Source: a virus. From it: a stretch of DNA of 37,885 bases. The DNA is taken from positions 1 to 37,885 of IMG/VR virus record IMGVR_UViG_3300021373_001597; one strand, written 5' to 3'. Shown here piece after piece: positions 25,113 to 32,880 of this stretch. Every line of letters begins with the position of its first letter. Positions within the stretch are counted from its first letter, which is position 1. A program made the position numbers and the translations under genes. Under the pieces are notes generated by a model, which saw only the letters and a program-made list of their open reading frames with translations, did not search any database and was not told the origin of the DNA.

Positions 25113-26144
25113 CTAAGCCGTAGTGTAAGTTAGTATATTACTGATTGTATTGATGTTGCTTGAAAGTCTCCAATCTAAGTCCATAGAAAAGAAAGGACCT
25201 GCAGAAACTCTTGATGTATAATTAACAGTGTCGGAAAATTGTATTCCATAATTAACACCACTAATTCTACTAAATGCCGATAACGTAAATTTCTGGTTTT
25301 CGACAAATTTTTGGTTTAATCCAGAACTATAATCGTCTGAAAAATTTGTATCGCTCTCAGTAGGCATATAAAACTTGCAATTGCCTGCTAGTGCTCTATC
25401 TTTTAGTACGAAAGTAGTAGGGTAGATAACATTTGAGCTGTCTGTTGTTGCTATGCCGTCTGCTACTGTCCTTGACTGTACCCAGGTAACATTATTTTGT
25501 AGCTCTAGATTACAGCTATATAGAGAATACTGTGATACTCCTCCTGCTGTTCCATAATCACTACTAAACTGAACCTGAGCCTCTGTTAAAGGAAGAAAGG
25601 TTCTTGTGGCAGATCTAGGCTGTACTTTATCATTTGTAAAAGTTAATCCACCTTTTTGAATAACATTACTTAAATCTACAACCCCGCTAGAAGATATAAT
25701 ATCTTCAGTACTTTTTGCCGCTACTAGCTTTGAAGCCTGTCCAGTTAGTTGTAGTGCTAGAGGCTTGCCTTTATCTATAGTAAAATTTCCAGATTGAAAA
25801 ACGCAAGTTTCTAAAGTAAATACTTTATTCTCATTTATAAAAAATAAGTTAAAACTATCAAGATTACTTGAGCTGTTTAAATCTACTAATAGATTAAATA
25901 CAAAATCAAAATCATTCTCTTTCAATAGGGGCAGTGTAAAGGTAAAAGAAGCAGGGTTTGCTTTCTTAAACACCCCCTCTTTAATTAAAGAGGACTGACT
26001 TTGTAAAGTTTTTTGACTAAAAGTGGTTTCTGTAAATGTTTGGGAAAACTGTACGCCTTCTGGTGTTATATCAAGTTTATATACAAGTCCCGAGGAAACT
26101 TGTATATAAACTTTTGTATTTTCTAAAAAATGATATAAAGCCAT
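25113..26144 (-). CDS. Tail tube-like protein, third paralogue
   Basis: A 343-residue beta-rich protein related to the two upstream tube-like proteins. Its N-terminal KVYIQVSSGLVYKLDI matches RVFLQTGTSLRYYEIVV of the 941-residue protein, and FTIDKGKPLALQLTGQ matches LSIGKGAVNTISWAGK. In the C-terminal half, PLTEAQVQFSSD corresponds to PITEASFSFSYP. It has its own near-consensus promoter upstream and lies directly before the chaperones. It could be the main tube subunit, or a minor ring near the baseplate or neck. There is only a weak ribosome site (AGTGGA). Confidence 0.7.
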   Translation of the reverse strand: MALYHFLENTKVYIQVSSGLVYKLDITPEGVQFSQTFTETTFSQKTLQSQSSLIKEGVFKKANPASFTFTLPLLKENDFDFVFNLLVDLNSSSNLDSFNLFFINENKVFTLETCVFQSGNFTIDKGKPLALQLTGQASKLVAAKSTEDIISSSGVVDLSNVIQKGGLTFTNDKVQPRSATRTFLPLTEAQVQFSSDYGTAGGVSQYSLYSCNLELQNNVTWVQSRTVADGIATTDSSNVIYPTTFVLKDRALAGNCKFYMPTESDTNFSDDYSSGLNQKFVENQKFTLSAFSRISGVNYGIQFSDTVNYTSRVSAGPFFSMDLDWRLSSNINTISNILTYTTA

Positions 26145-26196
26145 TTGTTAAATCCACTTAGGCTTATACGGCCTTCTTTTAATTTTTATAAACTAT

Positions 26197-26225
26197 AGTA
26201 TAGTGGAATAAGGGCTAAAAGTCAA
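26197..26225 (-). promoter_or_regulatory. Near-consensus sigma-70 promoter before the third tube-like gene
   Basis: Minus strand: -35 TTGACT (26225-26220), 17-base spacer, -10 TATACT (26202-26197), each one base off consensus. The start should be near 26190, giving a leader of about 46 bases that contains a small AGGC/GCCT inverted repeat. It would drive the tube-like gene, chaperones, tape measure, distal tail and tip genes. Confidence 0.85.
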
Positions 26226-26236
26226 GAACTTTTTTT

Positions 26237-29062
26237 CTAAGCTCTGGTGGCCGTACTTGAGGATTTATACTCTATAGCAACAGCATTAGATGTATTTGTT
26301 GAGTTGCCAAGAGGGTTAGTTGATAAAGCTATAAAAGATAGCTTATACGTAGCTGCTTTATCTATAGATATCTCTGGCTTGCTTAGTATACACTTAGGAA
26401 AATGCATTCGTACTCTATTCGTACTTACAGCTCTACCACCCAAATGAAATTCTAAATCAGTGTGTTGATTTTCGCTTGCTAGCAGAGTAGATATAAAGTC
26501 CTCTCCATCTCTCTGATCGTCACTATTAAATATATAACCAGAAATATTGCCTTGTATTTGTAAAGGCCCTCTTTTATAGTCTATAGTTGATGTTACTTCA
26601 CCAAGAATTGGATAAGTAATAGACTGAGTAGGATAACTAAAAGAAAACGAGGCTTCTGTTATCGGTAGTAAACCATTTACAGCTAAAGTAGTATCAGAAA
26701 GTTTATACGTGTGTACCATGCCTTCCTGTCTTTCAAATATCTCTATAGTTGAACTTGAGCTAAGTGAGTTGGCACTAACTAAAGTTGCTAGCTCACTTTG
26801 TGTGAGCACAAGTGCCTCTGAAGGATTTGTACGGTGGGAGCTGGTAGTTGTATCCTGTGCATAGTGGCTTCTATGCTTACTGACTTCAAAAGATCGATAG
26901 TCCGATGTATCATAATTACCTGTAGTAGTATTATTATGTAAGTAGTATTCTACGCCACCTAAGGTGAAACTGCCCCCGTTACGAGGATAATGTTGTTCGT
27001 CCCCCGAAACAAAAGTAGTATGATTTTTAGCTACTCTAAGTACGTGTTTAGTACCTCCTTCATCTACTGTATGATTAACCGGATTGCCATCCCCATCATA
27101 CCAGTTAAACAGCAGTGAGTTATGTGTTGCATTATCTTCTTCGGGCGCACCTACTGCTACCATATCATTGTATATAGCTACGCTTAAGCCAAAGTTATTA
27201 TTTTCTGCTGAAAAAGAAGCGCTTTGGCCTGTAGTAAGGCTAGCTTTATCTAATCTTTTTGCAAATTCAAAAGCAGTACCCTCCTTGTTTAACTTAAATA
27301 CGTAAGCTGCGCCTGCTCCTGTTTCTTCTATTGTAGAGTCACCAAAAGTGATACTATTTTGCCTTGCTCCAACTATTATAGTGCTTTCGGTCACTGGGTC
27401 TATAGCTGTTGAGTCACCAAACTTAAGATAATTGGTAGTAAATGAAGTTGTTCCAAGACGATTTACAGGTCTATGTGCTGGATTGGTTTCGGTTGGGCCT
27501 ATAGTTTGAAATATAGTCCACCCACTTGCAGAGCCTGGAGTGCCTGTTAATTTCCAAATAGTTGCTCTTCCTAGGTCTTCACTACTTAACCCCGGCTGTC
27601 CTATTACAGCATAGTTGGCACTCATTGAAATCGTATCTAGTTCTGTATCTGCAGTTAACCCGTCCATTGTTTCCGTTTGTGCAATACTCCATGTATCAGT
27701 GATAGGGTCTCTGTATAAAAACGCTAAGTCTCCAAAAGCTAGCGCTATGGCATAATCCCCATGAATACATACATCTATGCCAAAATAATGCGCAGATCCA
27801 AATGTACCAACTATTCTAGAGTGAAAGTTCCACCCATTATTATACTTCCAAAACTCTATCATGCCATTGTTGCTAGAAGCTGAAGTCTTTCCTTCGTCTG
27901 AGTAGTCAAATCCTGGAATTCCTACAATCATGTAGTCTCCTGATATATCTACAGCTTTTCCGAAGTTGTCATCCTCTTCATTAGCCACAGACGATTGTAG
28001 TACTTTGCTGCCAGGAAGAAACTTTACTTGACCATCTACAAACTCCCTGGTATATGTGGCTACTCCACCTACATCGTCTGTTCCAGAAGCTGTTACTCCT
28101 GCCTCATAGCCGTAACCACCTATTGCTATATGATTACCCTCTACTGTGACATGACTCGCATAAGTATATGTTTCGTCATCTAGAACAGGAGGAGTTGCTA
28201 TTCTGCCCTCTAAAGACCAAGTGCGGCCTTCGTCTTGCGTAGAATAAACGTGTGCTCCTCCATCATATGTGTACCCAGGACCTGGCTGGTGTCTAGTTAT
28301 ATTTTGCATTAATGGGTTGTCCATCCAGTGCTGCCCTACTACAAGGACATTTCCTGACATAGATACAGATCTTCCATAATGTCCAAGCCCTTGTCTAAAC
28401 TCTCCACCGTCTAAACTTTGAGTTAACCCATTACTTTCCATGTAGGATAGTTTATCTGTTGAAATATAGTTATCTGTTTTAGCAACCCCGGCACTGTTTT
28501 GTATAGTAAGGCTAGCTACATTCAGAGTCGTTTGCTCTAGTGTAGTTCCTTTCCCTGCCCATGATATAGTATTTACTGCTCCTTTCCCTATAGAAAGGTT
28601 GGCACTTTCAAGTACACAATTTGATATTTTATATCCTGGAAGACTACCACTGCCTGTGCCATATATAAAGTATAAGTTAAATTTATTTACTGGATCTTCT
28701 AATATGAAGGGAGGAACTTTAAACTCAGTGGAACTAGTGGGTGGTGTAGTATTTGGATCTACTAGAAAACTCCAAAGAGCCGCCTCTACTGCATTTTCTA
28801 CATTGCTATCTTGATAAGGCCTAATATGAGTAGATAAATTGAAAGTTACATCTGACAGAGAAGTCTCGAAAGACTCTGAGTGAGTTTGGTGGCGTACCGC
28901 GTGAACGTCTCCCCCGCCTGGCATGCTATTAGTTGTGATAGTTTGAATATCACTCTGCTGCCCAAAAGTAGGAGGAGTTGTAACTACTATTTCGTAATAC
29001 CGCAAGCTAGTGCCAGTTTGTAGAAATACTCGTAACTCTTGTCCAAAATAAAATGTACTCAT
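26237..29062 (-). CDS. Tail tube paralogue with an inserted seven-bladed FG-GAP beta-propeller
   Basis: A 941-residue protein. The ends (about 1-210 and 790-941) match the major tail protein: FNLSTHIRPYQ with FSFSTYVRPFQ, AVEAALWSFL with AVEEVLWAMM, and INTISWAGKGTT-type with INWSGMGTT-type strands. Between them is a propeller with seven FG-GAP-like blades starting at about 225 (GHYGRSVSMSGNVLVVGQ), 301, 363 (NFGKAVDISGDYMIVGIPG), 425, 473, 545 and 620 (NFGLSVAIYNDMVAVGAPE). Each blade is followed by a closing strand of the type GGAHVYS, GRATIWKL, GAAYVFKL and finally GMVHTYKL near 780. The last blade carries a ~130-residue insertion. FG-GAP propellers, known from integrin alpha chains, bind proteins or sugars, often with calcium. 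Likely a minor tube subunit with an adhesive surface domain. Confidence 0.82.
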   Translation of the reverse strand: MSTFYFGQELRVFLQTGTSLRYYEIVVTTPPTFGQQSDIQTITTNSMPGGGDVHAVRHQTHSESFETSLSDVTFNLSTHIRPYQDSNVENAVEAALWSFLVDPNTTPPTSSTEFKVPPFILEDPVNKFNLYFIYGTGSGSLPGYKISNCVLESANLSIGKGAVNTISWAGKGTTLEQTTLNVASLTIQNSAGVAKTDNYISTDKLSYMESNGLTQSLDGGEFRQGLGHYGRSVSMSGNVLVVGQHWMDNPLMQNITRHQPGPGYTYDGGAHVYSTQDEGRTWSLEGRIATPPVLDDETYTYASHVTVEGNHIAIGGYGYEAGVTASGTDDVGGVATYTREFVDGQVKFLPGSKVLQSSVANEEDDNFGKAVDISGDYMIVGIPGFDYSDEGKTSASSNNGMIEFWKYNNGWNFHSRIVGTFGSAHYFGIDVCIHGDYAIALAFGDLAFLYRDPITDTWSIAQTETMDGLTADTELDTISMSANYAVIGQPGLSSEDLGRATIWKLTGTPGSASGWTIFQTIGPTETNPAHRPVNRLGTTSFTTNYLKFGDSTAIDPVTESTIIVGARQNSITFGDSTIEETGAGAAYVFKLNKEGTAFEFAKRLDKASLTTGQSASFSAENNNFGLSVAIYNDMVAVGAPEEDNATHNSLLFNWYDGDGNPVNHTVDEGGTKHVLRVAKNHTTFVSGDEQHYPRNGGSFTLGGVEYYLHNNTTTGNYDTSDYRSFEVSKHRSHYAQDTTTSSHRTNPSEALVLTQSELATLVSANSLSSSSTIEIFERQEGMVHTYKLSDTTLAVNGLLPITEASFSFSYPTQSITYPILGEVTSTIDYKRGPLQIQGNISGYIFNSDDQRDGEDFISTLLASENQHTDLEFHLGGRAVSTNRVRMHFPKCILSKPEISIDKAATYKLSFIALSTNPLGNSTNTSNAVAIEYKSSSTATRA

Positions 29063-29073
29063 ATTATTCCTTC

Positions 29074-29095
29074 AAAAAAGGGGGCGATTGCCCCC
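29074..29095 (-). terminator. Rho-independent terminator after the major tail protein gene
   Basis: Minus strand: stem GGGGGC (29095-29090), loop AATC, GCCCCC (29085-29080), then six T residues (29079-29074). It lies in the 60-base gap between the major tail gene and the propeller-bearing gene. It should cut most transcripts after the major tail protein, so that downstream genes depend on read-through. Confidence 0.92.
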
Positions 29096-29122
29096 CTCTC
29101 TTTTTCTTTTTTAAACTAAGTA

Positions 29123-30292
29123 TTATGCTGGACCTACATACTCTAAAGTAAGTTCGTCTGCATTCTCTAAGTTACTACCCAAAGCGTCAAATGCTACATC
29201 TACAGAAATAACATCATCAAAACTATGTGTGGGAACTTGTACATTACAAGTAGGTAATATTACACTTAAGTTAGGTGCACTTGCTCCGCCCAAAGCAAAA
29301 GTTAAAGCCATTGAGTTAGTAATTGCAGAGGTAGTACCAGAAGTTAAGCTAGTGCTTAAATCTTCAAATAAGTCTGCTGACCCTGCGGTTGTACCATCTA
29401 AATAACAAGTAAAGTTACCTGAAATAGAACGAGTACCTGTAACATGACCAATCGGCTTATTAATCTTATCTAACTCAGAAGGAGTTAAAAAGCTAATGTT
29501 ATTAGAGATAGTAATACTACCGCCTGTTAAAGTAACATTATATGCATCTAACATACCAGTAAAGTCACTACCTGTAGAATCAATCGTACAAGTACTGATC
29601 TTATTCTGGATAAAGTTATTTGTTGCTGTAGTACCTTCATAAATTGTAGGGGTAATTTCTGCAGAATCTTCAGTAATTGTAGTACCCATACCAGACCAGT
29701 TAATAGTTGCAATTCCTTCGATATCAAAATCAATAGTTGCTTCGTTAATTACTGCTCCATCTATTGTGTAAGTTAAAAAGCCGGCATCACTATCCTGCTC
29801 TTCGATCTGAAAGATGATGCTAAAGCCTGTACCCAATTGAACGACATTTGACTGACTCCAATTAATTGTAGTCTTAGTTGCTCCATTTGGAGTAACTACA
29901 TTTGTACTATTGCTTGCTGTACCTTTTGAGAAAGGATAAGCATTGTTTGCGGTGTAAGTATCTGCACCTGCCATCATTGCCCATAAAACTTCTTCTACAG
30001 CATGAGTTTCATTATCTGTAGTAGTTGCTGCACCGCCTCCTGTTCCTGTTGATTGAAAAGGTCTAACATAAGTAGAGAACGAAAACTCTGCAGGGGCTAA
30101 AGAGTCATTAAAGATTCTACGTCCTCTGCGGCTTGCGCCTCCTGAACCTGCTGCCTCACTAAGTGTTACTTCCGAAGTGTTTGAGGATTGTGATAAGCTA
30201 TAACCTTCGAGAATTGGAAGTTCCCAAATATTATTGCCTAGCTTACAAAACATCTTCGCTGACCGGCTTAAATATACGCCTGCTACTGCCAT
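29123..30292 (-). CDS. Major tail protein (tail tube)
   Basis: A 389-residue beta-rich, Thr/Ser/Gly-rich, acidic protein that follows the tail terminator gene and is followed by a strong transcription terminator, as expected for a highly made structural subunit. The N-terminus MAVAGVYLSRSAKMFCKLG is a tube-type start. The core has FSFSTYVRPFQ, AVEEVLWAMM, INWSGMGTTITE and TRSISGNFTCYLDG, all shared in order with the 941-residue neighbour. The C-terminal ~100 residues form a second beta region that may be exposed. Its job is to polymerise around the tape measure into the tail tube. The ribosome site AGGAG is 8 bases before the ATG. This is the best candidate of three paralogues for the main tube. 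Confidence 0.82.
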   Translation of the reverse strand: MAVAGVYLSRSAKMFCKLGNNIWELPILEGYSLSQSSNTSEVTLSEAAGSGGASRRGRRIFNDSLAPAEFSFSTYVRPFQSTGTGGGAATTTDNETHAVEEVLWAMMAGADTYTANNAYPFSKGTASNSTNVVTPNGATKTTINWSQSNVVQLGTGFSIIFQIEEQDSDAGFLTYTIDGAVINEATIDFDIEGIATINWSGMGTTITEDSAEITPTIYEGTTATNNFIQNKISTCTIDSTGSDFTGMLDAYNVTLTGGSITISNNISFLTPSELDKINKPIGHVTGTRSISGNFTCYLDGTTAGSADLFEDLSTSLTSGTTSAITNSMALTFALGGASAPNLSVILPTCNVQVPTHSFDDVISVDVAFDALGSNLENADELTLEYVGPA

Positions 30293-30330
30293 AGTATTTC
30301 TCCTATGTAAACTTGAAAAGGCTTAATCTT

Positions 30331-30342
30331 GAACATTTGTTC
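30331..30342. repeat. 12-base palindrome upstream of the major tail protein gene
   Basis: GAACA-TT-TGTTC, a perfect inverted repeat, in the 64-base gap before the major tail gene. Read as GAAC-N4-GTTC it resembles a Gram-positive-type LexA box, but no clear promoter is seen next to it and there is no T-run for a terminator. It may be an operator or mere chance. Confidence 0.5.
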
Positions 30343-30356
30343 GTGTAAGCGATTTC

Positions 30357-30812
30357 TTAGTAATGAACCTCTAGCTGCATTTCTGCTACTCCTAGGGGCT
30401 CTAACACACCTTCATCGGTATCGATACCAAGTATGGTGATCTGTTTAATATTATGGGCTTTTCCCTTAATATCGTAATATCGTAAACTTGTAGTTTCCTC
30501 TAGTAAGGTTTCTACATCTTCTAGTAATCTGCCTAAAGCATTGGCAGCATCATCTTCTTGTACATAGCATCTTATAGTTACAGATAGAAATCTATCTTTA
30601 TACCCACCTGCTTGATACCTACGTGTTTCTGACCCTGCGTTCAAGTGTACTGCAGGGAACTCTGTTACTTCATCCCAAAATAAAAGTCGTGGGCTAACAT
30701 TTTCATATAAGTTTGTAAGATACTCTCCAGTACCATCAATCTCTTTAAGCTTTTCTGCCAAAGATGCCACAATATAATTTCGTTTTGTGGAATATAGTCT
30801 TTCAGTACTCAT
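30357..30812 (-). CDS. Tail terminator / tail completion protein
   Basis: A 151-residue protein with the alpha-beta pattern of lambda gpU-like tail terminators: a helix near the N-terminus (YIVASLAEKLKEID), a strand PRLLFWDEVTEFPAVHLN, then YKDRFLSVTIRCYVQEDDA and the helix ALGRLLEDVETLLEE. The end is GVAEMQLEVHY. It caps the finished tube and joins it to the head. It sits between the neck protein and the major tail protein, as in many siphoviruses, and its ATG overlaps the preceding stop (ATGA). Confidence in the role comes from position and pattern together. Confidence 0.8.
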   Translation of the reverse strand: MSTERLYSTKRNYIVASLAEKLKEIDGTGEYLTNLYENVSPRLLFWDEVTEFPAVHLNAGSETRRYQAGGYKDRFLSVTIRCYVQEDDAANALGRLLEDVETLLEETTSLRYYDIKGKAHNIKQITILGIDTDEGVLEPLGVAEMQLEVHY

Positions 30813-32212
30813 ACACGCCTCAACATAAATTTATTTACCGCTAACTCTGCGGCTGCCTTTCTAATAGACATTTCTATTAGGTTTCTTGGGTCTCTTTCAG
30901 GGGTAGCCCAGTTTTTATTGCCATTCCCCATCTCAAATACCTCATAAGGATCTTTTTGATACGTGTATTCTACAGCAGGTAATCCTGATGGAGGCTGCAG
31001 AACACTGGTTACTTTTACGCTATCTGCAAAAGTACCTGTTCGATTTACCAACCTTGGAGCTCCCATTTCCGATCTTATAGATGCTGGAAGGTTTTTGTTT
31101 ATTGCTCCAATTAACTGTATGGGAGTACTTGCTGGAGATCGCTTCTTTCTGCCATCTCTCTTTCGCTTTTCTTTTGCTACTTCCATTGCACCCGTTACTG
31201 TCATGGTAGGTACTGTAACTTTTTGCTTTAGTTTCTTTTGTCCTTTTCCTGCGCTTTTAGCTTTGTATGCTTTCCTTCTAGGGGCTCCTGAGATTCTTAC
31301 TGTCGCCCCTGTTCCTTTTAAAGCGTGAGTAAGTGCATGAAACAGTACTTGCTCTAAAGCCTCTTCCATGCTTAATGAGCCTTTTAGTTTTGCTAAACCA
31401 CCAATCTTTGCAAGCTGCAAAGTGGCTTCCGTTTCAAAAGTATTAGAGGCTTCCTGATTTAATCTAGCGTCTATTGCCTGTAGCTCTACCGCGTGTTCTA
31501 AAAGAAAAAGACCATCGTCTGATACTTTAAGCTCTCTATCTACTGAGACCTTTAATACGTCTTCGGAGTTAAATATTTCTTCTACGGCTTTCTGCTCTTC
31601 GGCCGACATACCTTGTCTGGTAGCTGCAAACTGTTGCTTTGCTAAATTTGCTCTAACACCAACACCGGCCAGTCCACCACCACCATGCTCAAACTGAACA
31701 CCCTCGGCTCCCATACCACCAATCTTCTTTAGGTCTTCTTTTTTTCTACCCTGTAATAAGGGAAGAACTGCTGTTACAAGATTGGTACCTTTCATCTTTC
31801 TTAAAGTATCATACCCTGCACCTATAAAAGATTCTATGCCTTGTGATCTTCTTTTATCTCTTATTTCGTATAGCTTTTTTACTACGAGTGCATTATCATC
31901 AAAGTCTACTAAAGGAGCATTTTTTCCTCTCCCTTTCATTTGTCCTGCTTTTTGCGCTTTTTCTATATTTCCTATAGTACTCTTTTCATGCTTTTTAAGC
32001 ATACCAATATACGTTTTATATATTATATCCAGTTCTTCTTCTGTGAAAGAAGGATTTGCGCCCCTTAATCCATCGTAATACTCATCTCTTGGTACAGTAA
32101 CTACATGAAACTGTGCACTTTCATTAAGCGCCCTACCTGAGCCAGCTTTTTTACTTCCACCTGCAGTATCTGCGAGTGATTGTGCGAACGCCTTTAAAGC
32201 CGAACTAGACAT
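30809..32212 (-). CDS. Large neck / HK97 gp10-like head-tail connector protein
   Basis: A 467-residue, Lys-rich protein between the adaptor and the tail terminator. The C-terminal ~110 residues (IQLIGAINKNLPASIRSEM, GTFADSVKVTSV, EYTYQKDPYEVFEMGNG, then ARDPRN-type helix) resemble the HK97 gp10-like family of neck or tail-completion proteins. Those are normally only 110-150 residues, so ~350 residues are an added N-terminal region. That region is helical and charged, with a Gly-rich stretch (HGGGGLAGVGVR) and very basic patches around 310-350. It has no motif I can name. The start overlaps the adaptor stop (TAATG). The neck role is likely; the job of the extension is unknown. Confidence 0.7.
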   Translation of the reverse strand: MSSSALKAFAQSLADTAGGSKKAGSGRALNESAQFHVVTVPRDEYYDGLRGANPSFTEEELDIIYKTYIGMLKKHEKSTIGNIEKAQKAGQMKGRGKNAPLVDFDDNALVVKKLYEIRDKRRSQGIESFIGAGYDTLRKMKGTNLVTAVLPLLQGRKKEDLKKIGGMGAEGVQFEHGGGGLAGVGVRANLAKQQFAATRQGMSAEEQKAVEEIFNSEDVLKVSVDRELKVSDDGLFLLEHAVELQAIDARLNQEASNTFETEATLQLAKIGGLAKLKGSLSMEEALEQVLFHALTHALKGTGATVRISGAPRRKAYKAKSAGKGQKKLKQKVTVPTMTVTGAMEVAKEKRKRDGRKKRSPASTPIQLIGAINKNLPASIRSEMGAPRLVNRTGTFADSVKVTSVLQPPSGLPAVEYTYQKDPYEVFEMGNGNKNWATPERDPRNLIEMSIRKAAAELAVNKFMLRRV

Positions 32213-32811
32213 TAATACTGCTTATAAAAATCTAGCACTCTTTTAATGTGGTCTGGAAAAGAGATACTATTTTTTCCGCCTGCTGCAGGGTTTTGTTGTG
32301 TAGCCCCTTGTATTGTTCGTCTTTCTTTATGCTCACTTTTAAAGTAGTAAGTAACTAAGTCGCAAACAGCTAGTTTTAAATCTGCAGGCAATGAGGAATA
32401 TCCTGCGCTATAAGTAAGTTTTACTGTACCATACCCTACTTCCCAAAATTTTTCTCTTCCTGAAATTAGTCGTACAATAGTATCTGTTTCTGTATCTACA
32501 TGATAGTCTGTATCTACCACTAAAGTGTTGTAGGAATCTGCACCTGCTTTTTTCTCTTGTACAGAAGTCACAGTAATTATAGGACTCTCTGTAGTTTGAA
32601 CTTTAGCACTAGGAAATTCCATGTTTATGGTTTCTACCTTGTCACTAGTTACATAGTCTACTAAACTATTTCCACAATAAGTTTTTACTAATTGACTCAC
32701 AGAGGTAATTATAGCACCAAGACGAACATCGTCATTGTTACTTTTTAAGCCCTCAAGGTCTTTATATGTTTGTAGGGTGATTAAATCATTCCCATTTATA
32801 TTTACTGACAT
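32212..32811 (-). CDS. Head-tail adaptor (HK97 gp6 / SPP1 gp15-like)
   Basis: A 199-residue connector protein. The N-terminal helical part (LITLQTYKDLEGL, VRLGAIITSVSQLVKTYCG) and the C-terminal half (VKLTYSAGYSSLPADLKLA, VCDLVTYYFKSEHKERR) are the hallmarks of gp6/gp15 adaptors: helices that bind under the portal, a beta hairpin in the middle and a final helix. It builds the ring between the portal and the tail. It is the first gene after the capsid terminator and has only a weak ribosome site, so it should be made in much lower amounts than the capsid protein. Confidence 0.85.
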   Translation of the reverse strand: MSVNINGNDLITLQTYKDLEGLKSNNDDVRLGAIITSVSQLVKTYCGNSLVDYVTSDKVETINMEFPSAKVQTTESPIITVTSVQEKKAGADSYNTLVVDTDYHVDTETDTIVRLISGREKFWEVGYGTVKLTYSAGYSSLPADLKLAVCDLVTYYFKSEHKERRTIQGATQQNPAAGGKNSISFPDHIKRVLDFYKQY

Positions 32812-32828
32812 ATTATAAATCCATTAGT

Positions 32829-32860
32829 AAAAACTTGGGGGTGGCGAACCACCCCGAAGT
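32829..32860 (-). terminator. Rho-independent terminator after the capsid gene
   Basis: Minus strand: inner stem GGGGTGG (32855-32849), loop TTCG, CCACCCC (32844-32838). The stem is extended across one mismatch by ACTT/AAGT and followed by TTTTT (32833-32829). The UUCG-type loop makes a very stable hairpin. It probably limits expression of the connector and tail genes relative to capsid. Confidence 0.9.
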
Positions 32861-32880
32861 TATAAGTATAACTACCGTTA

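Noticed and set aside
32814-32820. TATAAT next to the adaptor start as a minus-strand promoter
   Set aside because: It is next to the ATG, leaving no room for a leader, and the -35 region is the C-rich terminator stem.
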